Shown in pieces: positions 25,960 through 33,875 of a DNA stretch of 64,000 nucleotides. Position 1 is the first letter of the stretch, and each line of letters starts with the position of its first letter. The notes below the pieces were generated by a model. The model did not search any database and had not been told where the DNA came from. It worked only from the letters and a program-made list of their open reading frames with translations. Made by a program: the position numbers and the translations under genes. Origin of the DNA: Deltaproteobacteria bacterium (GTDB lineage: Bacteria > Myxococcota_A > Polyangia > DRWM01 > JAAZOP01); the NCBI GenBank assembly GCA_016218815.1, contig JACRCX010000008.1:1-64000 (forward strand), read 5' to 3'.

Positions 25960-28506
25960 ATGCGTGGATGGATCGGAATGGTCGCCGGAACGTGCCTGGC
26001 GGCCGCGTCGCTCCTGGCCGGCCACGGCGCCTGCGACTGCGGCGGCGGAACCGCGAGCGCAACGCCATGCCTCAGCCAGGACGAGTGCCCCGCGGGCCAG
26101 ACCTGCCTGGACGGGTTCTGTCGCGCGCTCGACGGCAGCCCCGGCGACGTCGAGGGCGGGACCGACGGCGAGGACGGCTTCGAGGGCGGCGACGGCGCCG
26201 ACGCCGACGACGATGCCTTGGCCGACGCCGACGGCGGCGAGGTCGACTGCCCCGAGGGCGGCGAGCCGTGCGCCGGCGCCTGCTGCGCGGCCGGCGAAGG
26301 CTGCCGCTACGACCTCTGCGTCGCGGTCGGCGTGTGCGAGGGCGACGAGGACTGCGGCTCCGATTCGTACTGCGAGGCCGGCGCCTGCCTGCCGTACGGC
26401 ACCGGCCCCCGCGACGACCACAACCCCGACTGCACGCGCGTCGTCATCGCCGGACTTTTCGCGCCGACCCTGCAGTGCTCGTGGGAAGGCCCGCCGGCCG
26501 GCGACGCCTACCCGTTGAACCGCCATCTCCTGTCGACCCCGATGGTCGTCGACTTCAACTTCGACGACGACCCGACCACCGTGCGACCCTCGATCGTCTT
26601 CACCTCGGACGACGGCGACGACGGAGGCAGCGAGCAGCCCACCGGCGTGATCCGCATCGTCAACGGCCGCGACTGCGCCCAGCAGGCCAGCCTCGACATG
26701 CAGCTCACCTCGCACTCCTCCCCGCCCGCCGTCGGCGACCTCGACGGTGACGGTCGCGCCGAGGTCGTCGCGTTCCAGGCCGGCGGCGGGCTGGTCGCCT
26801 TCCGCTATGACGCCGCCGCGCTGACCTGGGGCGTCCTCTGGCGCAGCCGCCTCAGCGACGGTTCGGCCTACAACCCGACCGGCGGCGGCTGGACGGGCCC
26901 GGCACTGCACGACCTGGACGACGACGGCGTGCCCGAGGTGTTGCGCGGCGGCCTGATCCTCGCGGCGGACGGCACGCTGCTCGGCTCGTCGCTCGGCGTG
27001 GCCCCCGATGCCGGCTCCCACGCCGGCATCGGCATCTTCCCCGTCGTGGCCGACGTCGATGCCGACACCCTTCCCGAGCTGGTCACCGGCGCGGGCGTGT
27101 ATGCGTTCGACACGACCGCGCGCGACTGGGTGCGCGAGTCGTACTCCGTCGTCGGACTGACCGGTGGCCACGCCGCCGTCGCCGACTTCGACCTGGACGG
27201 TCGGCCCGAGGTTGCCGTCGTGACGGCCGGCACCGTCCGCATTCACACGCTGGAGAGCACGGTGATCTTCGGACCCGTCACCCTGCCGGGCGGCGGGACC
27301 GGCGGCCCGCCGACCGTCGCCGACTTCGACGGCGACGGTTTTCCGGAAGTCGCGTCGGCGGGTGCGGACGCCTACGCCGTCTTCGACCCCGACTGCGTCC
27401 CGGCGCCGCTGCGTGCGGGAACCTGCGCCTCGGCGCGCACCGACGGCGTGCTCTGGAGCAGCACCACCCAGGACCACTCTTCCAATGTGACCGGCTCGTC
27501 CGTGTTCGATTTCGAGGGCGACGGTCCGGCCGAGGTGGTCTACGCGGACGAGTGTTTCGTGCGGGTGTACGCGGGGGCGACGGGCGAGGTGCTCTTCTCG
27601 CAGAAGTCCTCGTCGTGCACGTGGTACGAGAACCCGGTGGTCGCCGACGTCGACGGCGACTTCAACGCCGAGATCGTCGTCGCCGCGAACACGAACTGCG
27701 GCGATCCCCTGGTCGGCCGTGCGTGTCCGAGCGTCGAGCCGGGCAACATCGACCCGCTCTTCGCGGGCCTGCACTGCGACTCCGGCGCCGACTGCGTCTC
27801 CGGCTTCTGCGACGCGGGGCTGTGCCGCTGCTGGAGCACCGACGACTGCTGCACGGACGGCTGCGTCTCCACCGGCTACGTCTGCGCTCCGCCTCCGGCA
27901 GGTACCCCCGGCGCCGGCAACACCTGCCGCGCCTCCCGCCCCACCGGTTTCGCCGGCCTCCGCGTCTACCGCGACGCCGCCGACACCTGGGTCGGCTCCC
28001 GCCCGATCTGGAACCAGCACCCGTACCACGTCACGCACGTCGACGACGCCGGCAGGATCCCCCGCACCTCCGCGGTCGCGACGAACTGGACCACGCCCGG
28101 CCTGAACAACTTCCGCCAGAACGTCCAGGGCGACCCCACCTCGGTCGGCAGCCCCGACCTCACCTCGGGCCGCGGCGACTACGAGCACCTCTGCGACACC
28201 GCCACCCGCACCATCGACCTGGAGGTCATGGTCTGCAACCGAGGCACCGAGCCGGTCGGCGACGGCATCGTCGTCACGTTCTACGACGGTCCGCCCGACG
28301 CCGGCGGCGCCGTCCTCTGCACCACCGCCACCGACCGCGCCCTCACCCCCGGCGAGTGCGACCCGGTCTCCTGCGCCTGGGCCGGCGTCCCCGACACCCC
28401 GACCGACGTGTACGTCGACGCCGATCCCGGCGCCGAAACACGCGAGTGCGTCGAAGGCAACAACTGGACCGTGATCCCCGGAGTGCGCTGCGAAGGCATC
28501 GGCTGA
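25960..28506 (+). CDS. FG-GAP/VCBS-repeat lipoprotein with Cys-rich N-terminus and CARDB-like C-terminus
   Basis: An 848-residue exported protein, probably a lipoprotein (Cys in LAGHGACDC). Short Cys-rich modules (CPAGQTCLDGFC, CCAAGEGC) and an Asp/Gly-rich linker precede at least five FG-GAP-type propeller repeats with DLDGDGRAE, DLDDDGVPE, DVDADTLPE, DFDLDGRPE and DFDGDGFPE calcium-binding loops. A second Cys-rich patch (CDSGADCVSGFC) leads to a CARDB-like adhesion domain at the C-terminus (IDLEVMVCNRGTEPV). GGGAGGG lies four bases before ATG 25960. The architecture suggests a calcium-stabilised surface adhesin. Confidence 0.82.
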   Translation: MRGWIGMVAGTCLAAASLLAGHGACDCGGGTASATPCLSQDECPAGQTCLDGFCRALDGSPGDVEGGTDGEDGFEGGDGADADDDALADADGGEVDCPEGGEPCAGACCAAGEGCRYDLCVAVGVCEGDEDCGSDSYCEAGACLPYGTGPRDDHNPDCTRVVIAGLFAPTLQCSWEGPPAGDAYPLNRHLLSTPMVVDFNFDDDPTTVRPSIVFTSDDGDDGGSEQPTGVIRIVNGRDCAQQASLDMQLTSHSSPPAVGDLDGDGRAEVVAFQAGGGLVAFRYDAAALTWGVLWRSRLSDGSAYNPTGGGWTGPALHDLDDDGVPEVLRGGLILAADGTLLGSSLGVAPDAGSHAGIGIFPVVADVDADTLPELVTGAGVYAFDTTARDWVRESYSVVGLTGGHAAVADFDLDGRPEVAVVTAGTVRIHTLESTVIFGPVTLPGGGTGGPPTVADFDGDGFPEVASAGADAYAVFDPDCVPAPLRAGTCASARTDGVLWSSTTQDHSSNVTGSSVFDFEGDGPAEVVYADECFVRVYAGATGEVLFSQKSSSCTWYENPVVADVDGDFNAEIVVAANTNCGDPLVGRACPSVEPGNIDPLFAGLHCDSGADCVSGFCDAGLCRCWSTDDCCTDGCVSTGYVCAPPPAGTPGAGNTCRASRPTGFAGLRVYRDAADTWVGSRPIWNQHPYHVTHVDDAGRIPRTSAVATNWTTPGLNNFRQNVQGDPTSVGSPDLTSGRGDYEHLCDTATRTIDLEVMVCNRGTEPVGDGIVVTFYDGPPDAGGAVLCTTATDRALTPGECDPVSCAWAGVPDTPTDVYVDADPGAETRECVEGNNWTVIPGVRCEGIG

Positions 28507-28514
28507 CACCGCCG

Positions 28515-28543
28515 TTGACTTTCCCGTCTCGCCGTCGGACAAA
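28515..28543 (+). promoter_or_regulatory. Leaderless-type promoter of the lut genes
   Basis: TTGACT is followed after 17 bases by GACAAA, a weak -10. Six bases then separate it from GTG 28550, and there is no ribosome-binding site. Confidence 0.4.
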
Positions 28544-28549
28544 CGCTCC

Positions 28550-29263
28550 GTGCGCGTCGCTCTCTTCGTTCCCTGCTTCGTCGACGCCTTCCGCCCCAAG
28601 GCCGCCGCGGCCACGGTCGAGGTGCTCGAGCGCCTTGGCGTCACGGTCGAGTTCCCCGCCGAGCAGACCTGCTGCGGGCAGCCGCAGTTCAACGCCGGCC
28701 TGCGCGACGACGCGCGCGAGCTGGCCCGCCGCTTCGTCGACATCTTCGCCCCCTACGACGCCGTCGTCGGCCCGTCCGGCTCCTGCGTCGGCATGATCCG
28801 CCGCCACTACGCGTCGCTCGTCGGTGAGCACCCCGTGGCGCAGCGCACCTTCGAGCTGTGCGAGTTCCTCGTGGACCGCCTCGGCGTCGTCGACGTCGGC
28901 GCGAAGCTGCAGGGACGCTGCGTCCTGCACGTTGGCTGCCACGAGCGGCGCGAGCTGGGCGCCACGGCGGCTGTCGAGCGCCTCGTCGGTGCCGTCGACG
29001 GCCTGACGCGCCTGCCCGTCGACTCCGACGAATGGTGCTGCGGTTTCGGCGGGACCTTCGCCGTGAAGTTCCCGGAGCTGAGCGTCGAACTGGGTCGCCG
29101 CAAGCTCGAGCCGATCCTCCGCGCCGCGCCCGACTGGCTCGTCTCCACCGACGCGAGCTGCCTCCTCCACCTGGACTGCATCCTCGACCGGACCGGGACG
29201 AAGACGCTCCGCACGCTGCACGTCGCCGAGGTCTTGGCCGCCCGGGGGGAGCCGCCCGCATGA
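28550..29263 (+). CDS. lutA: L-lactate oxidation iron-sulfur protein LutA
   Basis: A 237-residue (Fe-S)-binding protein of the LutA/YkgE/GlpC type with two CCG domains. The motifs QTCCGQPQFN and EWCCGFGG are each paired with an upstream Cys (PCFVDAF, GCHERREL). With LutB and LutC it oxidises L-lactate to pyruvate and passes electrons to the membrane quinone pool. GTG 28550 is the natural N-terminus (RVALFVPCF) and appears leaderless. It is translationally coupled (ATGA) to the LutB-LutC fusion. Confidence 0.92.
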   Translation: MRVALFVPCFVDAFRPKAAAATVEVLERLGVTVEFPAEQTCCGQPQFNAGLRDDARELARRFVDIFAPYDAVVGPSGSCVGMIRRHYASLVGEHPVAQRTFELCEFLVDRLGVVDVGAKLQGRCVLHVGCHERRELGATAAVERLVGAVDGLTRLPVDSDEWCCGFGGTFAVKFPELSVELGRRKLEPILRAAPDWLVSTDASCLLHLDCILDRTGTKTLRTLHVAEVLAARGEPPA

Positions 29264-31398
29264 GCGAGAAACCCTTCCGACGCGTCGCGGCCGCCAAGGT
29301 CGCCGAGCCGGAGCTGGGCGACAAGGTCCATCGCGCCACGGTGCGCACGGTCGAGAAACGGGCCCACCTCGTCGCCGAAATCCCCGACTGGGAATCCCTC
29401 CGTCGCCGCGCCCGCGAACTCCGCCTCGACGCGCTCGACCGCCGCGAAAAACTGCTCGACCGCCTCGTCCGGCGGCTCGAGGAGCGCGGCGCGAGCGTCA
29501 CCGTCGCGCACTCGTCCGAAGAGGCGTGCGTTGCGATCGTCCGGCTGGCGCGGCATACGGGCGGCGAGGTCATCAAGAGCAAGTCGATGGCCTCCGAGGA
29601 GATCGGCCTGAACGCGGCCCTCGAAGCCGCCGGCGTGACCGTGACCGAGACCGACCTGGGCGAGTGGATCGTCCAGCAGGCGCGGCAGGCGCCCTCCCAC
29701 ATCACCGCGCCCGCGATCCACCTCTCGGTCGAGGACGTCGCGCGCATTTTCCACGAGCGCGCCGGCATCCCCCTCCCCGACTGGATCCCCCCGCACCCCT
29801 CCCCACCACCAGCCACCAGCTACCGGCCACCAGCCACCCCCGAGCCTGTCCGCCAATCGCTCGCGCGCGACCTCTCGCTCGCCGCCCGCGGCATCCTGCG
29901 CGAGCGCTTCCTGGCCGCCCGCACGGGCATCACGGGCGCCAACTTCCTCGTCGCGGAGTCCGGGACGGTCGTCCTCCTGGAGAACGAAGGGAACATCCGG
30001 CTGACGACCTGCCTGCCGCGACGGCACATCGTGCTCGCCGGCGTCGAGAAGCTCGTCGCCCGCGACGAGGATCTGGCCGTCCTCCTCCGCCTGCTCCCGG
30101 TCTCCGCGACGGCGCAGCGCCAGAGCTGCTACGTCTCGCTGCTGGCCGATCGGCATCCCGACCTGCACGTCGTGCTCCTCGATCGCGGCCGCACGGCGCT
30201 CGCCGCCGACCGCGAGCAACGCGACCTCCTGACCTGCATCCGCTGCGGCGCATGCCTCAACGTCTGTCCCGTCTACCGTTGCGTCGGCGGCCACGCGTAC
30301 GGCGGCGCCTACGCCGGGCCGATCGGCGCCCTGCTCCTGCCGCACTTCGATGGTCTCGAGCGCCATCCCGACCTTCCCTTCGCCTCGTCGCTCTGCGGCG
30401 CGTGCAGCGAGACCTGCCCCGTCGGGATCCCGCTGCACGAGCGTCTCCTGGAGCTCCGGGCGCGGCTCGTCGAGCGGGGTTTCGCGCGCGACCTCGGTTG
30501 GACCATGCGTCGGGCCGCTTCTGCGATGCGCTCGCCGTCGCGCATCGCGCGCGCCCTCTCGCTGTACCGCCTGGTCCGCCCGCTCGTCGGCGGCCTCCCC
30601 GTCGCGCGGCGTTGGACCGCCGGGCGCGCGCTGCCGCGGCCGGCGCGGGAGACGTTCCGGCAGTGGTGGGCCAGGCGCACGGACAGGGGGCGTTCTCAGT
30701 TTTCGGTTCTCGGTCAGCAGCCGGAACCGGCCGGGACCTTGAACCGCAACCCTGAGAGTGCGGCCGCCCAGCCGCGGGCTGAAGCCCGCGGTTCGGTTCC
30801 GGAGGTCCCTCGGGGGTCCGAGACTGAAAACCGAGAACTGAAGACTGAGAACCGAGTACGGCGGATTGCGCAGAATCCCATCGATGCCTTCGCCTCGCGC
30901 TTCGCTGATCTCGGCCCCGCCGGGGAGACGGCGTTCCACCACGTGGCGACGGCGGCCGAGGCGACGGCGATCGCGGGGGAGCTGCTGCGCGGCGCGGAGC
31001 GCCGGTCGGTGATCGTCGAGGGGGAGGAGCCCGAGCGGCGCGAGTACGCATTCGGCGTCACGGGCGCCGCGGCGCTGATTGCCGACACGGGAGGCGTGGT
31101 CCTCGACCTGCGGCGCCGCGACCTCGCGGTCCCGTCGCTGCTCGTCGACACGCACGTCGTCGTCGCCCACCCGTCGCGGCTGGTCGCGGACCTGCCGGCC
31201 TTCTTCCGGATGCGCGCCGAGAAGAGGGTGCGCGGCGACTGGTACGACGTCCAGGTGCTGGTCACCGGCCCAAGCCGCACGGCCGACATCGAGAAAACGC
31301 TCGTCATCCCGGCCCACGGCCCCCGGCGGATGGTCGTCATCCTGTGCGACGAGCCCCTGCAGCCGGGGAATCTGGTGCCGTGGACTGATTCGGGCTAG
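29260..31398 (+). CDS. lutB: LutB-LutC fusion joined through a repeat-derived linker
   Basis: A 712-residue protein holding two normally separate subunits. Residues 1 to about 475 are LutB: a LUD domain (VIKSKSMASEEIGLN, GITGANFLVAESGTVV), a 4Fe-4S pair (CIRCGACLNVCPVY and CGACSETCPVG) and the family's C-terminal WTAGRALPRPARETFRQWW. Residues about 535-712 are LutC (LUD fold; ITDTGG-type site seen as LIADTGGVVLD, and GPSRTADIEKTL). About 478-533 are translated heptad and REP repeats. A second repeat, CCACCAG type, gives a Pro-rich insert at about 182-193, between LUD strands. No stop interrupts the frame. Either a genuine fusion or an artefact of lutB stop loss is possible; the frame is intact throughout. 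Confidence 0.9.
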   Translation: MSEKPFRRVAAAKVAEPELGDKVHRATVRTVEKRAHLVAEIPDWESLRRRARELRLDALDRREKLLDRLVRRLEERGASVTVAHSSEEACVAIVRLARHTGGEVIKSKSMASEEIGLNAALEAAGVTVTETDLGEWIVQQARQAPSHITAPAIHLSVEDVARIFHERAGIPLPDWIPPHPSPPPATSYRPPATPEPVRQSLARDLSLAARGILRERFLAARTGITGANFLVAESGTVVLLENEGNIRLTTCLPRRHIVLAGVEKLVARDEDLAVLLRLLPVSATAQRQSCYVSLLADRHPDLHVVLLDRGRTALAADREQRDLLTCIRCGACLNVCPVYRCVGGHAYGGAYAGPIGALLLPHFDGLERHPDLPFASSLCGACSETCPVGIPLHERLLELRARLVERGFARDLGWTMRRAASAMRSPSRIARALSLYRLVRPLVGGLPVARRWTAGRALPRPARETFRQWWARRTDRGRSQFSVLGQQPEPAGTLNRNPESAAAQPRAEARGSVPEVPRGSETENRELKTENRVRRIAQNPIDAFASRFADLGPAGETAFHHVATAAEATAIAGELLRGAERRSVIVEGEEPERREYAFGVTGAAALIADTGGVVLDLRRRDLAVPSLLVDTHVVVAHPSRLVADLPAFFRMRAEKRVRGDWYDVQVLVTGPSRTADIEKTLVIPAHGPRRMVVILCDEPLQPGNLVPWTDSG
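29805..29839 (+). repeat. Heptad repeat (CCACCAG family) in frame inside lutB
   Basis: Units CCACCAG, CCACCAG, CTACCGG, CCACCAG encode a Pro/Ala/Thr insert between IPLPDW and EPVRQ, a position where LutB proteins normally have no such tract. Confidence 0.8.
30692..30857 (+). repeat. Composite repeat linker: heptads, REP palindrome, heptads
   Basis: TTCTCAG-type heptads (30692-30715), a REP palindrome with tail (30772-30802, copy 4) and inverted TTCTCAG-type heptads reading GAAAACCGAGAACTGAAGAC (30824-30843) lie in that order. The block is translated in frame and sits exactly between the LutB and LutC domains. Confidence 0.88.
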
Positions 31399-31410
31399 GA
31401 GAGACGGGCC

Positions 31411-32109
31411 ATGGCGCGGATTCTGATCGTCGAGGACGAGCGCGACCTGCAGGCGGTGCTGGAATACAACTTCCGCCAGGCGGGACACGAGGTGCTCCAG
31501 GCGTTGCGTGGCGAGGAGGGACTGCGCCTCGCCCGCCAGCACCGTCCCGATCTGATCTGCCTCGACATCATGCTGCCGGACGTCCCGGGGACCGATGTCT
31601 GCCGGCAGCTCAAGAACGACGCCGCGACCCGCGAGATCCCGGTGCTGATGCTCACGGCCAAGGGCGAGGAGATCGACCGCGTGGTCGGGTTCGAGCTGGG
31701 CGCGGACGACTATGTCGTCAAGCCGTTCTCCGTGCGCGAGCTGCTCCTGCGCATCCAGGCCATCCTGCGCCGGGCCGCCGGCGAGGCCGAGACGCGGCCG
31801 CTGATCGAGTTCGGTCGGTTGCGCGTGGACCGCGACGCCCACCGCGTGTGGGTCGACGGTGACGAGGTGGCGCTCACCGCCATGGAGTTCAAGCTGCTGG
31901 TGACGCTGCACGAGCGCCGCGACCGCGTGCAGTCGCGCGACGTCCTGCTCGACGTCGTCTGGGGCATCCAGGCCGACGTCACCACCCGCACCGTCGACAC
32001 CCACGTCAAGCGGCTGCGCGAGAAGCTTGGTCCGGCGGGCGTCTACGTCGAGACGGTCCGGGGCGTCGGCTACCGCTTCGCGGCGTCCCCCGCGGCGGCC
32101 GAACGATGA
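31411..32109 (+). CDS. phoB: Phosphate regulon response regulator PhoB
   Basis: A 232-residue OmpR/PhoB-type regulator. The receiver (1-120) has acidic residues E8/D9, phosphoacceptor D52 in LDIMLPDVPG and the conserved Lys in VVKPFS. The winged-helix DNA-binding domain (about 130-228) contains LTAMEFKLL and RTVDTHVKRLREKLG. Family assignment to PhoB rather than another OmpR member rests on the downstream PhoR-type kinase and the nearby pst-phoU operon with Pho boxes. GGAGAG lies seven bases before ATG 31411. Only 12 bases separate it from the lut fusion gene, so read-through from lut is possible. Confidence 0.9.
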   Translation: MARILIVEDERDLQAVLEYNFRQAGHEVLQALRGEEGLRLARQHRPDLICLDIMLPDVPGTDVCRQLKNDAATREIPVLMLTAKGEEIDRVVGFELGADDYVVKPFSVRELLLRIQAILRRAAGEAETRPLIEFGRLRVDRDAHRVWVDGDEVALTAMEFKLLVTLHERRDRVQSRDVLLDVVWGIQADVTTRTVDTHVKRLREKLGPAGVYVETVRGVGYRFAASPAAAER

Positions 32110-33875
32110 TGCTCGGCGTCCGCGGCAAGCTCTTCCTCGCCTCGCTCGCCGCGATCGCGTTCTCCGTCGTCGTCGCCGACTTGTACCTCGCAAGAACGCT
32201 CGACCGCGAGCTGACCGAGAGCGTTCGCGACGACCTGACGATCCGGGCCGAGCTGATCGCCGGCGAGGCCCGTGCCGAAGGCAGGGCCCTCCGGCCCGAT
32301 CCGGCCTGGGACGGCTGGGCCGACGAGCGCGGCCGGACGTCGCGGGCGCGCGTGACGGTGATCGCCGCCGACGGAACCGTGGTCGGCGACTCCGAGGTTC
32401 CCCCCGTCGACCTCCCGCGGCTGGAGAATCACGCCCATCGCCCCGAGATCGCGCGAGCCCGCGCGGACGGACGCGGCTGGGCAACCCGCTACTCGACCAC
32501 GGTCGGGCACCGGATGATGTACGTCGCCATTGCCGTCGCGGCGGCCGACACCGGCGCGGGAGGGACCATCCGGCTCGCCGTGCCGCTCACCACGGTCGAC
32601 GACGCCGTGAATCGCCTGCACTGGCTTCTTGCCTTCGCCAGTCTCCTCGCGCTCGGCGCCGCCGTCGCCTTCTCCGCCGTCGCCGCCTCCTGGGCCGCGC
32701 GCGGCGTACGCCGCGTCACCGCGACCGCGCGCAAGATGGCCGGCGGTGACCTCGCCGCGCGGACCCACGCCGGGGGACGGGACGAGGCGGACGAGCTGGG
32801 CCGGGTCATCGATGGCCTGGCCGAGGGCCTTTCGCGCTCCATGGCGGAGCTGCGGGACGAGCGCGATCTGCTCCAGGGCGTGCTGCAAGGCATGCGCGAG
32901 GGCGTCCTGCTCCTCGATCGCGACGCGCGCATCGTGCTCGTCAACCCCGCGCTGCGCGAGTCGCTGCTCCTGGACGCGGACGTCGTGGGCAAGCTGCTCC
33001 TGGAAGGGATCCGCCACGCGGGCCTGCGCGACCTGATCGACGCGGCCCGCAAGTCGGGCGAGCCCGCCTCGGGCGAGATCGAAAGCGCGGGCCTCAAGCC
33101 CCGCCGGTTGCTCGTCCACGTCTCCACCCTGCCCACCGACTCCGGCGGCCTCCTCGCCGTCTTCGTCGATGTCACCGACCTGCGCCGCCTGGAGACGATC
33201 CGCCGCGACTTCGTCGCCAACGTCTCCCACGAGCTGCGCACCCCCGTCGCGGCAGTCCGCTCCGCCGGCGAGACCCTGCGCGGCGCCCTGGAGCGCGATC
33301 CCGCCGCCGCGGCGCGCTTCGTGGAGATCATCGAACGCAACGCGGAGCGCCTGCAGCGCCTGATCGAAGACCTCCTCGACCTCTCGCGCATCGAATCCCA
33401 GACCTACCGCCCGGACCTCGTCTCCCTGGACCTCGGGACGGTCGCCCGGCACGTGCTCGGCCTCTTCCGCGAGCGCGCCGAAGCCAGGAACCTCGCCCTG
33501 GCTCTCGACCTGCCCGCCGACCTGCCCCACGTCCGGGCGGACCGCCGGGCGCTCGAACAGGTCCTGACCAACCTCGTCGACAACGCCGTCAAATACTGCC
33601 CCCCGGCCACCTCGGTCACCGTCCGCGCCGCCCTCGACGGCGACAAGGTGCGGATCGACGTCGCGGACACCGGGTCCGGCATCGAGGCCCGCCACCTGGC
33701 CCGGCTGTTCGAGCGCTTCTACCGCGTCGACGCGGGCCGCTCGCGCGAGCTGGGCGGCACCGGCCTCGGCCTGTCGATCGTCAAGCACCTCGTCGAGGCG
33801 ATGGGCGGCAGCGTGAGTGTGGAGAGCGCCCCCGGCAGGGGCACGACCTTCCGCTGCGTGCTTCCCAGAGGCTAG
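32106..33875 (+). CDS. phoR: Phosphate regulon sensor kinase PhoR
   Basis: A 589-residue membrane histidine kinase. Membrane segments at about 8-29 and 171-198 flank an extracytoplasmic domain of about 140 residues. HAMP (about 200-250), PAS (about 262-360), HisKA with H375 in FVANVSHELRTP and HATPase (about 475-588, DTGSGIEARHLARLFERFYRVD) follow. It starts inside the phoB stop (ATGA). The stop codon lies in the palindrome CTAG, which also encodes the stop of the convergent gene on the other strand. It most likely controls PhoB according to phosphate supply through PstSCAB-PhoU. Confidence 0.92.
   Translation: MMLGVRGKLFLASLAAIAFSVVVADLYLARTLDRELTESVRDDLTIRAELIAGEARAEGRALRPDPAWDGWADERGRTSRARVTVIAADGTVVGDSEVPPVDLPRLENHAHRPEIARARADGRGWATRYSTTVGHRMMYVAIAVAAADTGAGGTIRLAVPLTTVDDAVNRLHWLLAFASLLALGAAVAFSAVAASWAARGVRRVTATARKMAGGDLAARTHAGGRDEADELGRVIDGLAEGLSRSMAELRDERDLLQGVLQGMREGVLLLDRDARIVLVNPALRESLLLDADVVGKLLLEGIRHAGLRDLIDAARKSGEPASGEIESAGLKPRRLLVHVSTLPTDSGGLLAVFVDVTDLRRLETIRRDFVANVSHELRTPVAAVRSAGETLRGALERDPAAAARFVEIIERNAERLQRLIEDLLDLSRIESQTYRPDLVSLDLGTVARHVLGLFRERAEARNLALALDLPADLPHVRADRRALEQVLTNLVDNAVKYCPPATSVTVRAALDGDKVRIDVADTGSGIEARHLARLFERFYRVDAGRSRELGGTGLGLSIVKHLVEAMGGSVSVESAPGRGTTFRCVLPRG

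Noticed and set aside
25672-28743. A 1023-codon minus-strand open frame across the FG-GAP gene
   Set aside because: Low-complexity Val/Ala/Gly/Arg translation without motifs; the sense strand encodes a recognisable propeller protein with a ribosome-binding site.
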